Shown piece after piece: positions 8,646 to 19,626 of a stretch of DNA of 64,000 nt. The position numbers and the translations under genes are program-made. Source of the stretch: Desulfallas sp. Bu1-1 (lineage in GTDB: Bacteria; Bacillota; Desulfotomaculia; Desulfotomaculales; Desulfallaceae); NCBI RefSeq assembly GCF_015594625.1, contig NZ_JADNRQ010000001.1, positions 124,001 to 188,000 on the forward strand, read 5' to 3'. Below the pieces are notes generated by a model, which worked only from the letters and a program-made list of their open reading frames with translations, was not told the DNA's origin and made no database searches. Positions within the stretch are counted from its first letter, which is position 1; the number at the start of each line of letters is the position of its first letter.

Positions 8646-9203
8646 GTGGATGGCAGCATGTTCAAACTGAACGCCATGACCATGCCCGAGTTCCTGGAAG
8701 CCCGGTATCAAAGCCGGGGTATTAAAATTTTTTCCGCCCTGGTTATTTTTATTTTCGTGGTGCCGTACTCGGCCTCGGTATACATGGGCCTGAGTTACCT
8801 GTTCAACCAGGTATTCGGCGTTCCTTACCTGTATGCTGCCGTATTCATGTGCATGCTCACCGCCCTGTACCTGGTGATGGGCGGGTACCGGGCCCTGGCC
8901 ATGACGGACTTTTTCCAGGGTATGATCATGATCCTGGGCGTGGGCATGCTGTTGTATTACGTAATCTCGGTCCCCCAGGTAGGCGGCATTGCCGAGGGCG
9001 TGCGGCGCCTGGCCGAAATCAACCCGGCTTTGACCGCGCCGGTGGGCCCCCCGGGCTGGCTCCCGCTGGCTTCACTGGTGGTGCTGACCAGCCTGGGCAC
9101 CTGGGGGCTGCCCCAGACACAACACGTGGAGAACCTTTTTGGTTCCTCTCCGGGGCGGGAACAGGGCAAGTTATATAAAAACAAGGAAGTGGAAAGCGTA
9201 TGA
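8646..9203 (+). pseudogene. Remnant of a sodium:solute symporter (SSS family)
   Basis: The 185-codon frame matches only the middle of an SSS transporter: MPEFLEARYQSR, then hydrophobic spans, MGGYRALAMTDFFQG and SLGTWGLPQ. The family usually has 450-550 residues and 12-13 spans; the first two or so spans and the C-terminal half are missing. After the LPQ motif the sequence becomes hydrophilic ([13 protein letters not shown]) and ends at the paaK start (overlap ATGA). Both ends have been deleted, so transport activity is unlikely. The ancestor was probably the operon's amino acid or aryl-acid carrier. Confidence 0.75.
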
Positions 9204-10498
9204 TTTGGGACCCCGGACACGAGTGCATGGACAGGGAGGAACTGCGCTCCCTGCAGTTGGAAAGGCTCAAGGAAACGGTGGCCCGGGTTTACAACCGGGT
9301 GCCGTTTTACCGCGCTGCCATGGACAAGGCCGGCGTGCGGCCGGAGGATATCCGCACCCTGGCCGATGTATCAAGACTGCCCTTTACCGATAAAACGGCG
9401 CTGCGGGACAATTATCCCTACGGCCTGTTCGCGGCACCGGTGAAGGAAATCGTCCGGTTGCACGCATCTTCGGGCACCACGGGCAAGCCCACCGTGGTGG
9501 GCTATACCCGCCGGGACCTGGAAAACTGGTCCGAACTGGTGGCCCGCATCGTCACCGCGGCCGGAGTTACCAGTGAAGACGTGGTACAAATTACCTTCGG
9601 CTACGGCCTGTTTACCGGCGCCTTCGGCCTGCATTACGGCCTGGAGAAGGTGGGGGCCACCATCGTACCGGCTTCGGTGGGCAATACCAGCCGGCAAATC
9701 ATGTTGATGCAGGATTTCGGGACTACCGCCCTGGTGGGCACCCCGTCTTACGCGCTGCACTTGGCCGATGCCGCCCGTGCTATGGGCGTGGACCCGGCAA
9801 CCCTGGGCATCCGCACGGGGCTGTTCGGCGCCGAGGCCTGGACCGAAAGCATGCGCGCCGAACTGGAGCGCACCTGGAACATGAAGGCCACGGACAACTA
9901 CGGTCTCAGCGAGGTCATGGGCCCCGGCGTCGCGGGCGAGTGCGCCCTTGGGACGGGCCTGCATATTAATGAGGATCATTTCCTGGCGGAGATCATCGAC
10001 CCAGAAACCGGCGAGCCGCTGGATTACGGCCGGGAGGGCGAGCTGGTCATCACCACGCTGACCAAGGAAGCGCTGCCCATATTGCGCTACCGCACCAGGG
10101 ATATCACCGTGCTCACTGAAGAGCCATGCCCCTGCGGCCGGACCAACGCCCGGATGCGCAAGGTGCGCGGGCGCACCGACGATATGCTGATCATCTCCGG
10201 CGTCAACGTATTCCCGTCCCAGATTGAAACCGTGCTGATGAACATCAATGGGTTGTCCCCCCACTACCAGATCCTGGTAGACAAAAAGGGCTACCTGGAT
10301 TACCTGGAGGTGCAGGTGGAACTGACGGACGAAATGTTCACCGGCCACTTCCGGGACCTGGAGACCCTGGAAGAGAAAATTCGCCAGAAGATATTCAGCG
10401 TGCTGTCGATCAACTGCAGGGTGAGACTGCTGGAACCCCGGTCCCTGGCCCGCAGTGAGGGCAAAATCAAACGGGTCATCGACAACCGCCCCAAATAG
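9200..10498 (+). CDS. paaK: Phenylacetate--CoA ligase
   Basis: The protein (432 aa) belongs to the PaaK branch of adenylate-forming enzymes. The P-loop-like motif [14 protein letters not shown] is near residue 90, followed by the adenylate-binding [12 protein letters not shown] and the C-terminal hinge YRTRDITVL and GRTDDML. It interconverts arylacetate and aryl-acetyl-CoA with ATP. Beside iorAB it probably runs toward acid release, conserving the thioester as ATP, or activates imported arylacetate. Its ATG overlaps the stop of the symporter remnant. Confidence 0.93.
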   Translation: MIWDPGHECMDREELRSLQLERLKETVARVYNRVPFYRAAMDKAGVRPEDIRTLADVSRLPFTDKTALRDNYPYGLFAAPVKEIVRLHASSGTTGKPTVVGYTRRDLENWSELVARIVTAAGVTSEDVVQITFGYGLFTGAFGLHYGLEKVGATIVPASVGNTSRQIMLMQDFGTTALVGTPSYALHLADAARAMGVDPATLGIRTGLFGAEAWTESMRAELERTWNMKATDNYGLSEVMGPGVAGECALGTGLHINEDHFLAEIIDPETGEPLDYGREGELVITTLTKEALPILRYRTRDITVLTEEPCPCGRTNARMRKVRGRTDDMLIISGVNVFPSQIETVLMNINGLSPHYQILVDKKGYLDYLEVQVELTDEMFTGHFRDLETLEEKIRQKIFSVLSINCRVRLLEPRSLARSEGKIKRVIDNRPK

Positions 10499-10502
10499 AC
10501 AT

Positions 10503-10540
10503 CGGACACCGGGCATCGTTTTGTTTTTATCCGGTGTCCG
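10503..10540 (+). repeat. Inverted repeat between paaK and iorA
   Basis: CGGACACCGG (10503-10512) and CCGGTGTCCG (10531-10540) form a perfect 10-bp stem around a T-rich 18-base loop. Another intergenic repeat (ACTGACCACC) follows. There is no T-tail after the stem, so it is more likely a repeat relic or transcript-processing hairpin than a terminator. Confidence 0.55.
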
Positions 10541-10579
10541 GTGCCTGACAACTGACCACCAACACTGGAGGGAAAAAAC

Positions 10580-12337
10580 TTGAAAGAACTGCTTTCCGGC
10601 AACGCCGCCATCGCCAGGGGCGCTTATGAATTCGGAGTCACCCTGGCCGCCGGCTATCCCGGTACCCCCAGCACCGAAATTCTGGAAAACCTCGCCCGCT
10701 ACGAGGAAGTGTACTGCGAGTGGGCGCCCAACGAAAAGGTGGCCCTGGAGGTGGGCATCGGCGCCGCCATGGCCGGGGCCAGAGCTCTGGTAACCATGAA
10801 GCACGTGGGGGTCAACGTGGCCGCCGACCCGTTGTTCACCGCCGCCTACACCGGGGTTAACGGCGGGTTGGTGCTGGTTTCCGCGGACGACCCCGGCATG
10901 CACAGCTCCCAGAACGAGCAGGACAACCGCTATTACGCCAGGTTCGCCAAGGTAGCCATGCTGGAGCCTTCGGACAGCCAGGAGGCCAAGGACATGGTGG
11001 GCCTGGGCCTGGAAATCAGCGAGCGGTTTGATATTCCCGTGATGCTGCGCATCACCACCCGGGTGGCTCACTCCCAAAGCATGGTGGAACTGGGCGAACC
11101 GGGCCCCAGGGAGATTAAACCGTATACCAAGGATGTCAAGAAAAACCTGATGGTGCCGGCCTTCGGGCGCCTGCGCCGGGTCAGTTTGGCGGAAAGGATG
11201 GCCCGGCTGGCGGAATACAGCGAAACCACCCCGGTCAACTTTATCGTCCGCGGAGACGATAATGTAGGCGTAATTACCAGCGGGATCAGCTACCAGTTTG
11301 TGCGGGAGGTACTGCCCGGGGCATCGGTGCTCAAACTGGGCATGACCAACCCGCTGCCCTTACAATTAATTAAACAATTTGCTTCCCGGGTGAAATCCCT
11401 GTACGTGGTGGAGGAACTGGAGCCTTACCTGGAAGAACAAATCCGCATGTTGGGGATAAAAGTGACCGGCAAGGAACTGTTCCCCGTCACCGGTGAATTC
11501 AGCCAGGGACTGGTCCGGCGCAAATTCGTTGAGGCCGGGGTGCTGCCGGCTCCGCCACAGGCGCAAGACAACACGGCCGGGTTGCCCCAGGCGCCGCCCC
11601 GCCCGCCGGTGCTGTGCCCGGGCTGCCCGCACCGGGGCGTGTTTTACACCCTGCGGAACCTGAAACTGACCGTCACCGGTGATATCGGCTGTTACACCCT
11701 TGGCGGGCTGCCGCCCCTGGAAGGTATTGACAGTTGCGTGTGCATGGGGGCCAGCATCGGGATGGCTCACGGCATCGACAAAGCGGTGCCCGGGCTGAAG
11801 GGACGCACCGTGGCCGTGATCGGCGATTCCACCTTCCTGCACTCGGGTATTACCGGGTTATTGAATGCGGTATATAACGGCAGTGATACCACTGTAATTA
11901 TCCTGGACAACCGTACCACCGCCATGACCGGTCACCAGGACCACCCGGGCACCGGGCGGACCCTGAAGGGCGCCGGGGCGCCCGAGGTGGATCTGACCAT
12001 GCTGTGCAAGGCACTGGGGGTGCAAAGGGTGGAAGTGGTGGATCCCCTGGACCTGGCCCGGTTGAAAGAGGTCATCAAGGCCGAGACGGCCGCGCCGGGC
12101 CCGTCGGTGATCATCGCCCGGCGCCCCTGCGCACTTCTCAAGCGGGAACCCAAACCGGCGGTTACGGTGGACCGGGAGAAATGCAAGGGGTGCAAAATGT
12201 GCCTGAAACTGAGCTGCCCGGCCATTTCGGTCACGGATAATAAATCTTCGGTGGATGCCAACCTGTGCGTGGGCTGCAACCTGTGCGTGCAGGTGTGCAA
12301 GACCGGGGCGATGAAAGGTGGGAGCGCGGATGCTTAA
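10580..12337 (+). CDS. iorA: Indolepyruvate ferredoxin oxidoreductase, alpha subunit
   Basis: The protein (585 aa) has the IorA order: pyruvate-ferredoxin-oxidoreductase N-terminal domain (YPGTPSTEILENL), a thiamine-diphosphate domain with the GDSTFLHSG and NRTTAMTGHQDHPG motifs, and two C-terminal [4Fe-4S] clusters (CKGCKMCLKLSCP, CVGCNLCVQVC). With IorB it oxidatively decarboxylates arylpyruvates to aryl-acetyl-CoA and CO2 while reducing ferredoxin. The start is TTG at 10580 behind GGAGGG. It overlaps iorB by 8 nt. Confidence 0.96.
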   Translation: MKELLSGNAAIARGAYEFGVTLAAGYPGTPSTEILENLARYEEVYCEWAPNEKVALEVGIGAAMAGARALVTMKHVGVNVAADPLFTAAYTGVNGGLVLVSADDPGMHSSQNEQDNRYYARFAKVAMLEPSDSQEAKDMVGLGLEISERFDIPVMLRITTRVAHSQSMVELGEPGPREIKPYTKDVKKNLMVPAFGRLRRVSLAERMARLAEYSETTPVNFIVRGDDNVGVITSGISYQFVREVLPGASVLKLGMTNPLPLQLIKQFASRVKSLYVVEELEPYLEEQIRMLGIKVTGKELFPVTGEFSQGLVRRKFVEAGVLPAPPQAQDNTAGLPQAPPRPPVLCPGCPHRGVFYTLRNLKLTVTGDIGCYTLGGLPPLEGIDSCVCMGASIGMAHGIDKAVPGLKGRTVAVIGDSTFLHSGITGLLNAVYNGSDTTVIILDNRTTAMTGHQDHPGTGRTLKGAGAPEVDLTMLCKALGVQRVEVVDPLDLARLKEVIKAETAAPGPSVIIARRPCALLKREPKPAVTVDREKCKGCKMCLKLSCPAISVTDNKSSVDANLCVGCNLCVQVCKTGAMKGGSADA

Positions 12338-12905
12338 ACCGGTGGATGTACTCATGGTGGGCGTCGGCGGCCAGGGCACCATCCTGGCCAGTAAAGTGCT
12401 GGCGGCGGCTGCCCGGGCGGCCGGATACGACGTCAAAATGTCCGAAATTCACGGCATGGCCCAGCGGGGCGGCAGCGTGGTCACCCAGGTGCGCCTGGGG
12501 GAAAAGGTTCACTCCCCGCTCATTTCCGAGGGCGAGGCCGACGTGATCCTGGCCTTTGAACAGCTGGAAGCGCTGCGCTGGCTGCCTTACCTCAAGCCGG
12601 GCGGAACAATCATCATCAATAACCAGCGGATTTACCCCGTGCCCGTGCTGGCGGGCGCGGCCGAGTATCCCGAAAATATTATCGGCAAAATCAAGGAGCG
12701 GGTAACCAGCGTGCTGGTGCTCGACGCCCTGCAGAAGGCGATAGAATGCGGCAACGCCAAAGCGGCCAACGTGGTGCTGCTGGGCGCCCTGGCCAAACAA
12801 TTGCCCATTGAAGAAAAAATCTGGCGGGAAGCGCTGGCGGCCACAGTTCCGCCCCGGTTCCTGGAAGTGAACCAAAAAGCTTTCAACGAAGGTGCCAGGT
12901 GTTGA
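12330..12905 (+). CDS. iorB: Indolepyruvate ferredoxin oxidoreductase, beta subunit
   Basis: The 191-residue protein has the gamma-domain fold of 2-oxoacid:ferredoxin oxidoreductases, with GVGGQGTILASKVLA at the N-terminus and SEIHGMAQRGGSV. It completes the IorAB enzyme. The ATG at 12330 follows AGGTGGGAG; a GTG at 12318 is possible. The last four codons and the stop (Gly-Ala-Arg-Cys-stop) lie inside a 28-bp inverted repeat belonging to the adjacent transposase element, so the native C-terminus was replaced or extended by the repeat. Confidence 0.93.
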   Translation: MLKPVDVLMVGVGGQGTILASKVLAAAARAAGYDVKMSEIHGMAQRGGSVVTQVRLGEKVHSPLISEGEADVILAFEQLEALRWLPYLKPGGTIIINNQRIYPVPVLAGAAEYPENIIGKIKERVTSVLVLDALQKAIECGNAKAANVVLLGALAKQLPIEEKIWREALAATVPPRFLEVNQKAFNEGARC

Positions 12906-13985
12906 AAGGTTGAAAGTTATAAGTAATCCCTAGTATAATCAACCTGCCAAACCAAATTCTTTTTTAAACCGTAGTAATAGTTTAATAGCCGGGGGAGAAA
13001 TATTGTCTTCCGACCATTTCTCAAGTACCTTGGTGATCAGGGAACGATCTTTACCCAGATATTTTGCCACCAGGCTGCGTTTCACCCCGGCTTCCTGTAC
13101 CGCTATCTTGATAAATAAATTTCTGGCCAAAACAACCTGGCGTTTTTGGGTAGTGTCCTTCAACTCCGGCAATGAAACGCCGGTTGCATTTTCAATCCAC
13201 GCTGCAATTTGGTCCAAGCTTGGATTATTACGAACTGTGGTAGTGCCTTTATTAGGACTGGCTTTATCATATGTTCTTTCCGGTTTGGTTTTTAATGGCA
13301 TTAACTGCCGTTTTTCTTTTTGTGGAGGTGTTTTCAGGAGGGCGTCATCCTCCGGGGAAATTGCTTGCTGAGTGAACTTGACAAAACCCCGGCGGGCTTG
13401 ATCGATATTTTGGTTAAAATAATTTAATAAAAATTCGGTATCGACTAAATTAGACTCCTGGCCGAGATAACTGTGATAGCTGCTCCATGGGTAGAGGTAT
13501 ACTTTTTCAACCAGGCCGGCTTTTACCGGGTTTAAGTGGATATATCTTGCCAGTGCCAGCAAATAAGCATCATCTGTGCAGGTATAAGCCTGGTAGCGTC
13601 CCTGAAACAGGTGTCCCACCCGTTCGTGTTTATAATTAAACCATCTTGCATAAACACTATGCACTCGATGAATTATTTCGGAGAGCGGTGTCAGACCTGT
13701 TTTTAACAACCAGTGTACATGATTGGTCATTAATACATAAGCGTATACTTCAAAATTCATTTCGGCTTTATATTTGAGCCATAAATCAAGGTATTTAAAA
13801 TAATCGCGGTTATCAAGAAAAATATCCTGCCGGTTATTTCCCCGGCAAATAACATGGTATACTGTATCTGGTGCCGGGTAGCGAGGAAGTCTTCCCATAA
13901 TTTATTTCCTCCTTTGTACAATGGAACAGTTAACCTAATTTTACCAGTGTTTCGCAAAACTTTCAACCTTTCAACACCTGGCACC
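12891..13985. mobile_element. RAYT element bounded by perfect 28-bp inverted repeats
   Basis: Positions 12891-12918 (beginning GGTGCCAGGTGTTGAAAGG) and 13958-13985 (ending CACCTGGCACC) are exact reverse complements over 28 bp and enclose a single transposase gene. A nearly identical repeat occurs 45 kb away at 58063, without a transposase. This is the expected arrangement of a REP-associated tyrosine transposase and the palindromes it recognises. No target duplication was identified. Confidence 0.82.
12939..13898 (-). CDS. REP-associated tyrosine transposase (Y1/IS200-like, RAYT)
   Basis: The first 150 residues are a Y1 transposase domain. The HUH metal motif appears in TNHVHWLLKT, preceded by YHVICRGNNRQ and followed by GHLFQGRYQAY and YIHLNPVKAG, all typical of RAYTs. 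A C-terminal extension (about residues 220-319) ends in a DnaA-like or resolvase-like helix-turn-helix (KYLGKDRSLITKVLEKW), probably for repeat binding. Total length is 319 aa. RAYTs nick single-stranded hairpins and are single-copy, non-self-mobilising genes linked to REP sequences. It is antisense to argS and iorB and intact. Confidence 0.92.
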   Translation of the reverse strand: MGRLPRYPAPDTVYHVICRGNNRQDIFLDNRDYFKYLDLWLKYKAEMNFEVYAYVLMTNHVHWLLKTGLTPLSEIIHRVHSVYARWFNYKHERVGHLFQGRYQAYTCTDDAYLLALARYIHLNPVKAGLVEKVYLYPWSSYHSYLGQESNLVDTEFLLNYFNQNIDQARRGFVKFTQQAISPEDDALLKTPPQKEKRQLMPLKTKPERTYDKASPNKGTTTVRNNPSLDQIAAWIENATGVSLPELKDTTQKRQVVLARNLFIKIAVQEAGVKRSLVAKYLGKDRSLITKVLEKWSEDNISPPAIKLLLRFKKEFGLAG

Positions 13986-14008
13986 AAAAGGAGGCCGTTA
14001 CGACTATC

Positions 14009-15712
14009 ATGAATGGTACAAACAATTCGAGTGGTGTAGTGGAGCAAATGCGCGAGGGGCTGAAACACGCCTTGGTGGATGCCGTTAAGGGAGCCGTGGA
14101 GGCCGGCGGGCTGCCGCCGGTGGAATTGCCCGGCTTCGTGGTGGAGGTGCCCCGGGAGCGGGAGCACGGGGATTTTGCCACCAACCTGGCCATGTTGCTG
14201 CCGAAACAGGCCCGGATGGCCCCGCGGAAAATCGCCGAAGTCCTGCTGGAAAACCTGCCCCGCTCCGTCCGCTGGCTGGAGCGGGTGGAAATAGCCGGTC
14301 CCGGGTTCATTAATTTTTACCTCGACCCTCGCTGGGTGCTGGAAGCGGTGCCCCTGGCGGTGCGGCAGCGGTCCGATTACGGGCGGGTGCGGCTGGGCAG
14401 GGGTCGGAAGGTACAGGTGGAGTTTGTCAGCGCCAACCCCACCGGCCTGCTGCACATGGGCAACGCCCGGGGCGCCGCGCTGGGGGACAGCATCGCCTCC
14501 ATCCTGGATTTTGCGGGCTGGCAGGTCACCAGGGAGTATTATATCAACGATGCCGGCAATCAAATCGAAAACTTCGCCCTGACCCTGGAGGCCCGTTATT
14601 TTCAACTGCTGGGCCGGGAGGCCGAGGTGCCCGAAGGGGGATATCACGGCAAGGACATCATTGATACGGTGCGCCGGTTTATCGATCAGCACGGCGGCGG
14701 TTTACTGGAAGCGGACCGGCGGACCAGGCTGGATGCCCTTGTGAAGTTCGCCCTGGCGGAAAAAATCGGGGCGATTAAACAGAGCCTGGCGGATTTCGGT
14801 GTGCGCTATGACGTCTGGTTTTCCGAGCAGTCCCTGCATGACAGCGGCAAAGTGGCCGAAGCCATCAGCCGTTTGCGGGAACGGGGCCATGCTTATGAAC
14901 ACGAGGGCGCCCTCTGGTTCAAGGCCGGCGCTTTCGGCGTGGAAAAAGACGAGGTGCTGGTGCGTAAAAACGGCGTTCCCACTTATTTTGCCGCCGACAT
15001 CGCCTATCACATGGATAAATTCGAGCGGGGCTTCGACTGGGTCATCAACATCTGGGGTGCCGACCACCACGGCCACGTGCCCAGGATGAAGGGGGCCATG
15101 GAGGCCCTGGGCTATGACCCGGACAAGCTGCACGTGGTGCTGATGCAACTGGTCAGGCTGTTCCAGGGCGGGGAACTGGTGCGCATGTCCAAGCGCACCG
15201 GCCAGTTCGTCACCCTGGAGGAACTTGTGGAAGAAGTGGGGCGTGACGCCGCGCGGTATTTCTTTGTGTTGCGCAGCGCCGACAGCCACCTGGAATTTGA
15301 TATGGACCTGGCCAGGAAACAGTCCAATGAAAACCCGGTTTATTACGTACAGTACGCCCATGCCCGTATTTGCAGCATTTTCCGGCAGCTGGCGGAGCAA
15401 GGGAGGCAACTGCCCGACCCGGGCGGGGTGAACCTGGAGCTTTTGCAGGAGGAGGCTGAACTGGCCTTGGCCCGCCGCCTGGCCGATTTCCCCGAGGAAG
15501 TGACCCTGGCGGCCCGGCAGCTGGCCCCGCACCGGATCGCCCGTTACGTGCATGAGGTGGCCGGCCTGCTGCACAGCTTTTATAATGTGCACAGGGTGAT
15601 CACCGATGACCTGGAGTTGAGCAACGCCCGGCTGCTCCTGGTGGACGCCACCCGGGTGGTGCTGCGCAACGCCCTTGGGCTTCTGGGCGTCAGCGCGCCC
15701 GAAAAAATGTGA
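14009..15712 (+). CDS. argS: Arginyl-tRNA synthetase
   Basis: This 567-residue class I synthetase has an N-terminal Add-1 domain, the HIGH motif as HMGN in SANPTGLLHMGNARGAALGD, the KMSKS-like RMSKRTGQFVTL, and the C-terminal DALR anticodon domain. It charges tRNA-Arg. GGAGG at 13990-13994 lies immediately beyond the RAYT-linked inverted repeat, so the element abuts the translation start region and may separate argS from its original promoter. Confidence 0.97.
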   Translation: MNGTNNSSGVVEQMREGLKHALVDAVKGAVEAGGLPPVELPGFVVEVPREREHGDFATNLAMLLPKQARMAPRKIAEVLLENLPRSVRWLERVEIAGPGFINFYLDPRWVLEAVPLAVRQRSDYGRVRLGRGRKVQVEFVSANPTGLLHMGNARGAALGDSIASILDFAGWQVTREYYINDAGNQIENFALTLEARYFQLLGREAEVPEGGYHGKDIIDTVRRFIDQHGGGLLEADRRTRLDALVKFALAEKIGAIKQSLADFGVRYDVWFSEQSLHDSGKVAEAISRLRERGHAYEHEGALWFKAGAFGVEKDEVLVRKNGVPTYFAADIAYHMDKFERGFDWVINIWGADHHGHVPRMKGAMEALGYDPDKLHVVLMQLVRLFQGGELVRMSKRTGQFVTLEELVEEVGRDAARYFFVLRSADSHLEFDMDLARKQSNENPVYYVQYAHARICSIFRQLAEQGRQLPDPGGVNLELLQEEAELALARRLADFPEEVTLAARQLAPHRIARYVHEVAGLLHSFYNVHRVITDDLELSNARLLLVDATRVVLRNALGLLGVSAPEKM

Positions 15713-15722
15713 GGGGATCAAT

Positions 15723-15887
15723 ATGCGTGATATTATTTTGACCACACTGGCCGGATTCGTTATCGGCCTCATTTTTGCCCGGTTTAAATTGCCCGTTCCC
15801 GCGCCGCCGACGCTGGCCGGGGTTATGGGCATCGTGGGGCTGTTCCTCGGCTACTGGGCGGCCACCCGCCTGTTCGGCTGGGATTAA
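15723..15887 (+). CDS. XapX-domain small membrane protein
   Basis: The 54-residue protein has two hydrophobic segments flanking the XapX signature (FARFKLPVPAPPTLAGVMGI), followed by GLFLGYWAATRLF. XapX (DUF1427) proteins are tiny two-span membrane proteins of unknown function, often near transport genes. The ATG follows GAGGGG just after the argS stop, so it is likely cotranscribed with argS. Confidence 0.85.
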   Translation: MRDIILTTLAGFVIGLIFARFKLPVPAPPTLAGVMGIVGLFLGYWAATRLFGWD

Positions 15888-15934
15888 ATGACTTAATTTT
15901 TTAACACCGGGCGCCCGACATTCGGTGCTCATTA

Positions 15935-15962
15935 TTGACATGTTCTTGCAGCGTGATAGAAT
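15935..15962 (+). promoter_or_regulatory. Sigma-A promoter of pyrG
   Basis: TTGACA at 15935-15940 and TAGAAT at 15957-15962 are separated by 16 bp. The pyrG start lies 43 bp downstream with AGGAGG before it. Confidence 0.75.
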
Positions 15963-15980
15963 ATTTAAGGTATTATGTGA

Positions 15981-17633
<1,653 letters not shown>

Positions 17634-17754
17634 TGATATTGGACCTTTCATAGTAAACCTTTATGGTATAATGTTGATAAAAATTCATTACATAATGAAA
17701 GCCAGACAACATGGATAAAAACGAACAGTATCGGGGCACGGATTTGTTTAATCC

Positions 17755-17910
17755 GACGACCGACCACCGACGACCGGCAACCAAAATGTCAGCTTTGGTT
17801 ACAATCCAAGGCTTTTTCTTTAGGAAAGGTATGTATGTTGAATAAATGAAGGCAACTCGGGTCGTGGTTGGTTGCTCCGGCGACCGGCCACTGACAACTG
17901 GCGACCATTA
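17755..17910 (+). repeat. Two facing copies of the CGACGACC-type intergenic repeat before sppA
   Basis: CCGACGACCGACCACCGAC lies at about 17756-17774 and a degenerate inverted relative (GGTTGGTTGCTCCGGCGACC) at about 17865-17884, with CCACTGACAACTGGCGACC following. A TATAAT at 17667-17672 could be the sppA promoter -10, but no good -35 accompanies it. No gene is supported between pyrG and sppA. Confidence 0.55.
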
Positions 17911-17924
17911 AGGAAGGTTGTGTG

Positions 17925-18839
17925 ATGATTTTGAAACGCAAGGTTGTAGCCGGTGTAATCATCGGGATGGTGGCGCTTTCCCTGCTGGCCGCGGCCGTTT
18001 TCGGGGGCAGGGGCGTCGATTACTACGGCGCTGGAGCCACCGGTGACGCGGTGGGGGTAATTCGCATTAACGGTATGATTGTCGGCGGGCCCGGTTCCAG
18101 CAGCCTGTTCGGCACCGTGGCCGGCTCGGAAAGCGTGATGGAACAACTGCGCCGGGCGGCCGGGGACCCGTCCATCAAAGTGGTGGTGCTGCGACTCAAT
18201 ACTCCCGGCGGCACGACGGCGGCCTCCCAGGAAATAGCCCTCGAGGTGTCCCGCTTGCGCAAGGCGGGTAAGAAAGTGGTGGCCTCCATGGGTGACGTGG
18301 CGGCTTCCGGCGGTTACTGGATCGCTTCGCAGTGCGACAGGATTGTGGCCAGCCCCGGCACCATTACCGGAAGTATCGGCGTAATCATGGAGACGCAGAA
18401 CCTGCAGGGGCTTTACGAAAAACTGGGGGTGGATTCCAGGGTGTTTAAGAGCGGAGAGCATAAAGACATGGGTTCTCCCGCCCGGGACATTACCGCGGAA
18501 GAACAAAAGATTTTTCAGGATATGGTGGATGAAATGTACGAGCAGTTTATCGCCACGGTATCCAGCGGCCGGGGCATGGATCCCGGCCAGGTGCGGAAAC
18601 TGGCCGACGGGCGCGTTTTCACCGGCCAACAGGCTTTGGAATACGGCCTTGTGGATGACCTGGGCAATTATTACGATGCCATCAGGGCGGCGGCCGTTCT
18701 GGCTGGAATCCGGGGTGAACCGGAAGTTGTCGAACTGGCTCCCAGGCGCGGTTGGTGGGAGACGCTGAGCAGCGTTAAGCTGGAATTACCGGCATTCCAC
18801 GCCCCCGCCTGGTTGATTTACAGACCGGCGGCGGACTAA
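17925..18839 (+). CDS. sppA: Signal peptide peptidase SppA (S49)
   Basis: The protein (304 aa) has an N-terminal membrane anchor (about residues 7-25) and an S49 peptidase domain. The nucleophile serine is in VAASGGYWIA and the general-base lysine is probably in FKSGEHKDMGS, matching the short Bacillus-type SppA. It degrades leftover signal peptides and membrane fragments at the outer face of the membrane. I used the ATG at 17925; a GTG lies directly before it. The Yip1-like gene follows after 10 bp. Confidence 0.93.
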   Translation: MILKRKVVAGVIIGMVALSLLAAAVFGGRGVDYYGAGATGDAVGVIRINGMIVGGPGSSSLFGTVAGSESVMEQLRRAAGDPSIKVVVLRLNTPGGTTAASQEIALEVSRLRKAGKKVVASMGDVAASGGYWIASQCDRIVASPGTITGSIGVIMETQNLQGLYEKLGVDSRVFKSGEHKDMGSPARDITAEEQKIFQDMVDEMYEQFIATVSSGRGMDPGQVRKLADGRVFTGQQALEYGLVDDLGNYYDAIRAAAVLAGIRGEPEVVELAPRRGWWETLSSVKLELPAFHAPAWLIYRPAAD

Positions 18840-18849
18840 CGAAGGGGGG

Positions 18850-19536
18850 ATGATGTTGGAAGGGCAGAGGGACATTATCCATAATGTGGGGCCGGTGAAA
18901 AACGGCATTCTCGACATTATTTACGGGGTTTTATTCGACCCCGCCCGCACATTTGCCGGAATTGCCCATAACCCTCCCGTTGGAGCGGCCGTGGTTATTT
19001 ATATTTCGCTTCACCTGCTGGAATCATTAATGGGGTTGTTTATCACCCCCCAGTATTTCCGGGAGATGCACGTACCCGGCATGATGGGGGTTGATTTTGT
19101 GCGTCATATGGCGCCGCTCGTGGCGGCGGGCGGCTTTGTGCTGGGCATCATGAAATGGTTTGTCATGGCCGGCTTATTGCACCTGGTGGCCGAAATTTTC
19201 GGCGGCAAAGGCAGTGCCCGGAAAGTTTTTGCCGTTTACGGAGTGGCCGGCCTGCCCGCGGTGTTCATGATCCCCGTGAATATATTACTATTTTATCTTG
19301 CCGCGGGTTTTACCCGTACATTAATTGCCAGCCTGCTGGGGTTGGGAGTGTTTGTCTGGAGCACGGTTCTGTTGATTACCGGCGTGCGGGAGGTGCACCG
19401 CTTCAGTACGGGCAGGGCCGTGCTGACCGTATTTTCGCCAGCCCTGGCTGTAGTGACGATAATGGTACTGGCGATGATCATTGTTGGGTCTGCGGTGTCA
19501 ACTCTCCCTGTAGATCCATATTTTAAAATTTTTTAA
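18850..19536 (+). CDS. Yip1-domain integral membrane protein
   Basis: The 228-residue protein opens with the FDPARTFAGI segment characteristic of Yip1/YIP1-like bacterial proteins and continues with five predicted membrane spans. Its function in bacteria is not established. GGGGGG sits immediately before the first ATG, so the second ATG (18853) or the TTG (18856) may be the real start. It is probably in one transcript with sppA. Confidence 0.8.
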   Translation: MMLEGQRDIIHNVGPVKNGILDIIYGVLFDPARTFAGIAHNPPVGAAVVIYISLHLLESLMGLFITPQYFREMHVPGMMGVDFVRHMAPLVAAGGFVLGIMKWFVMAGLLHLVAEIFGGKGSARKVFAVYGVAGLPAVFMIPVNILLFYLAAGFTRTLIASLLGLGVFVWSTVLLITGVREVHRFSTGRAVLTVFSPALAVVTIMVLAMIIVGSAVSTLPVDPYFKIF

Positions 19537-19626
19537 AAAATAAGTTGTATTGCATGACAATTAAAAGGGATTTTACCCCTTCCGTCGAACACAAATGTGA
19601 AAGGCTTCTTGCAGAGGGGGTAAGGT

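Noticed and set aside
17711-17845. 44-codon frame between pyrG and sppA
   Set aside because: It runs through a CGACGACC repeat and has no ribosome site.
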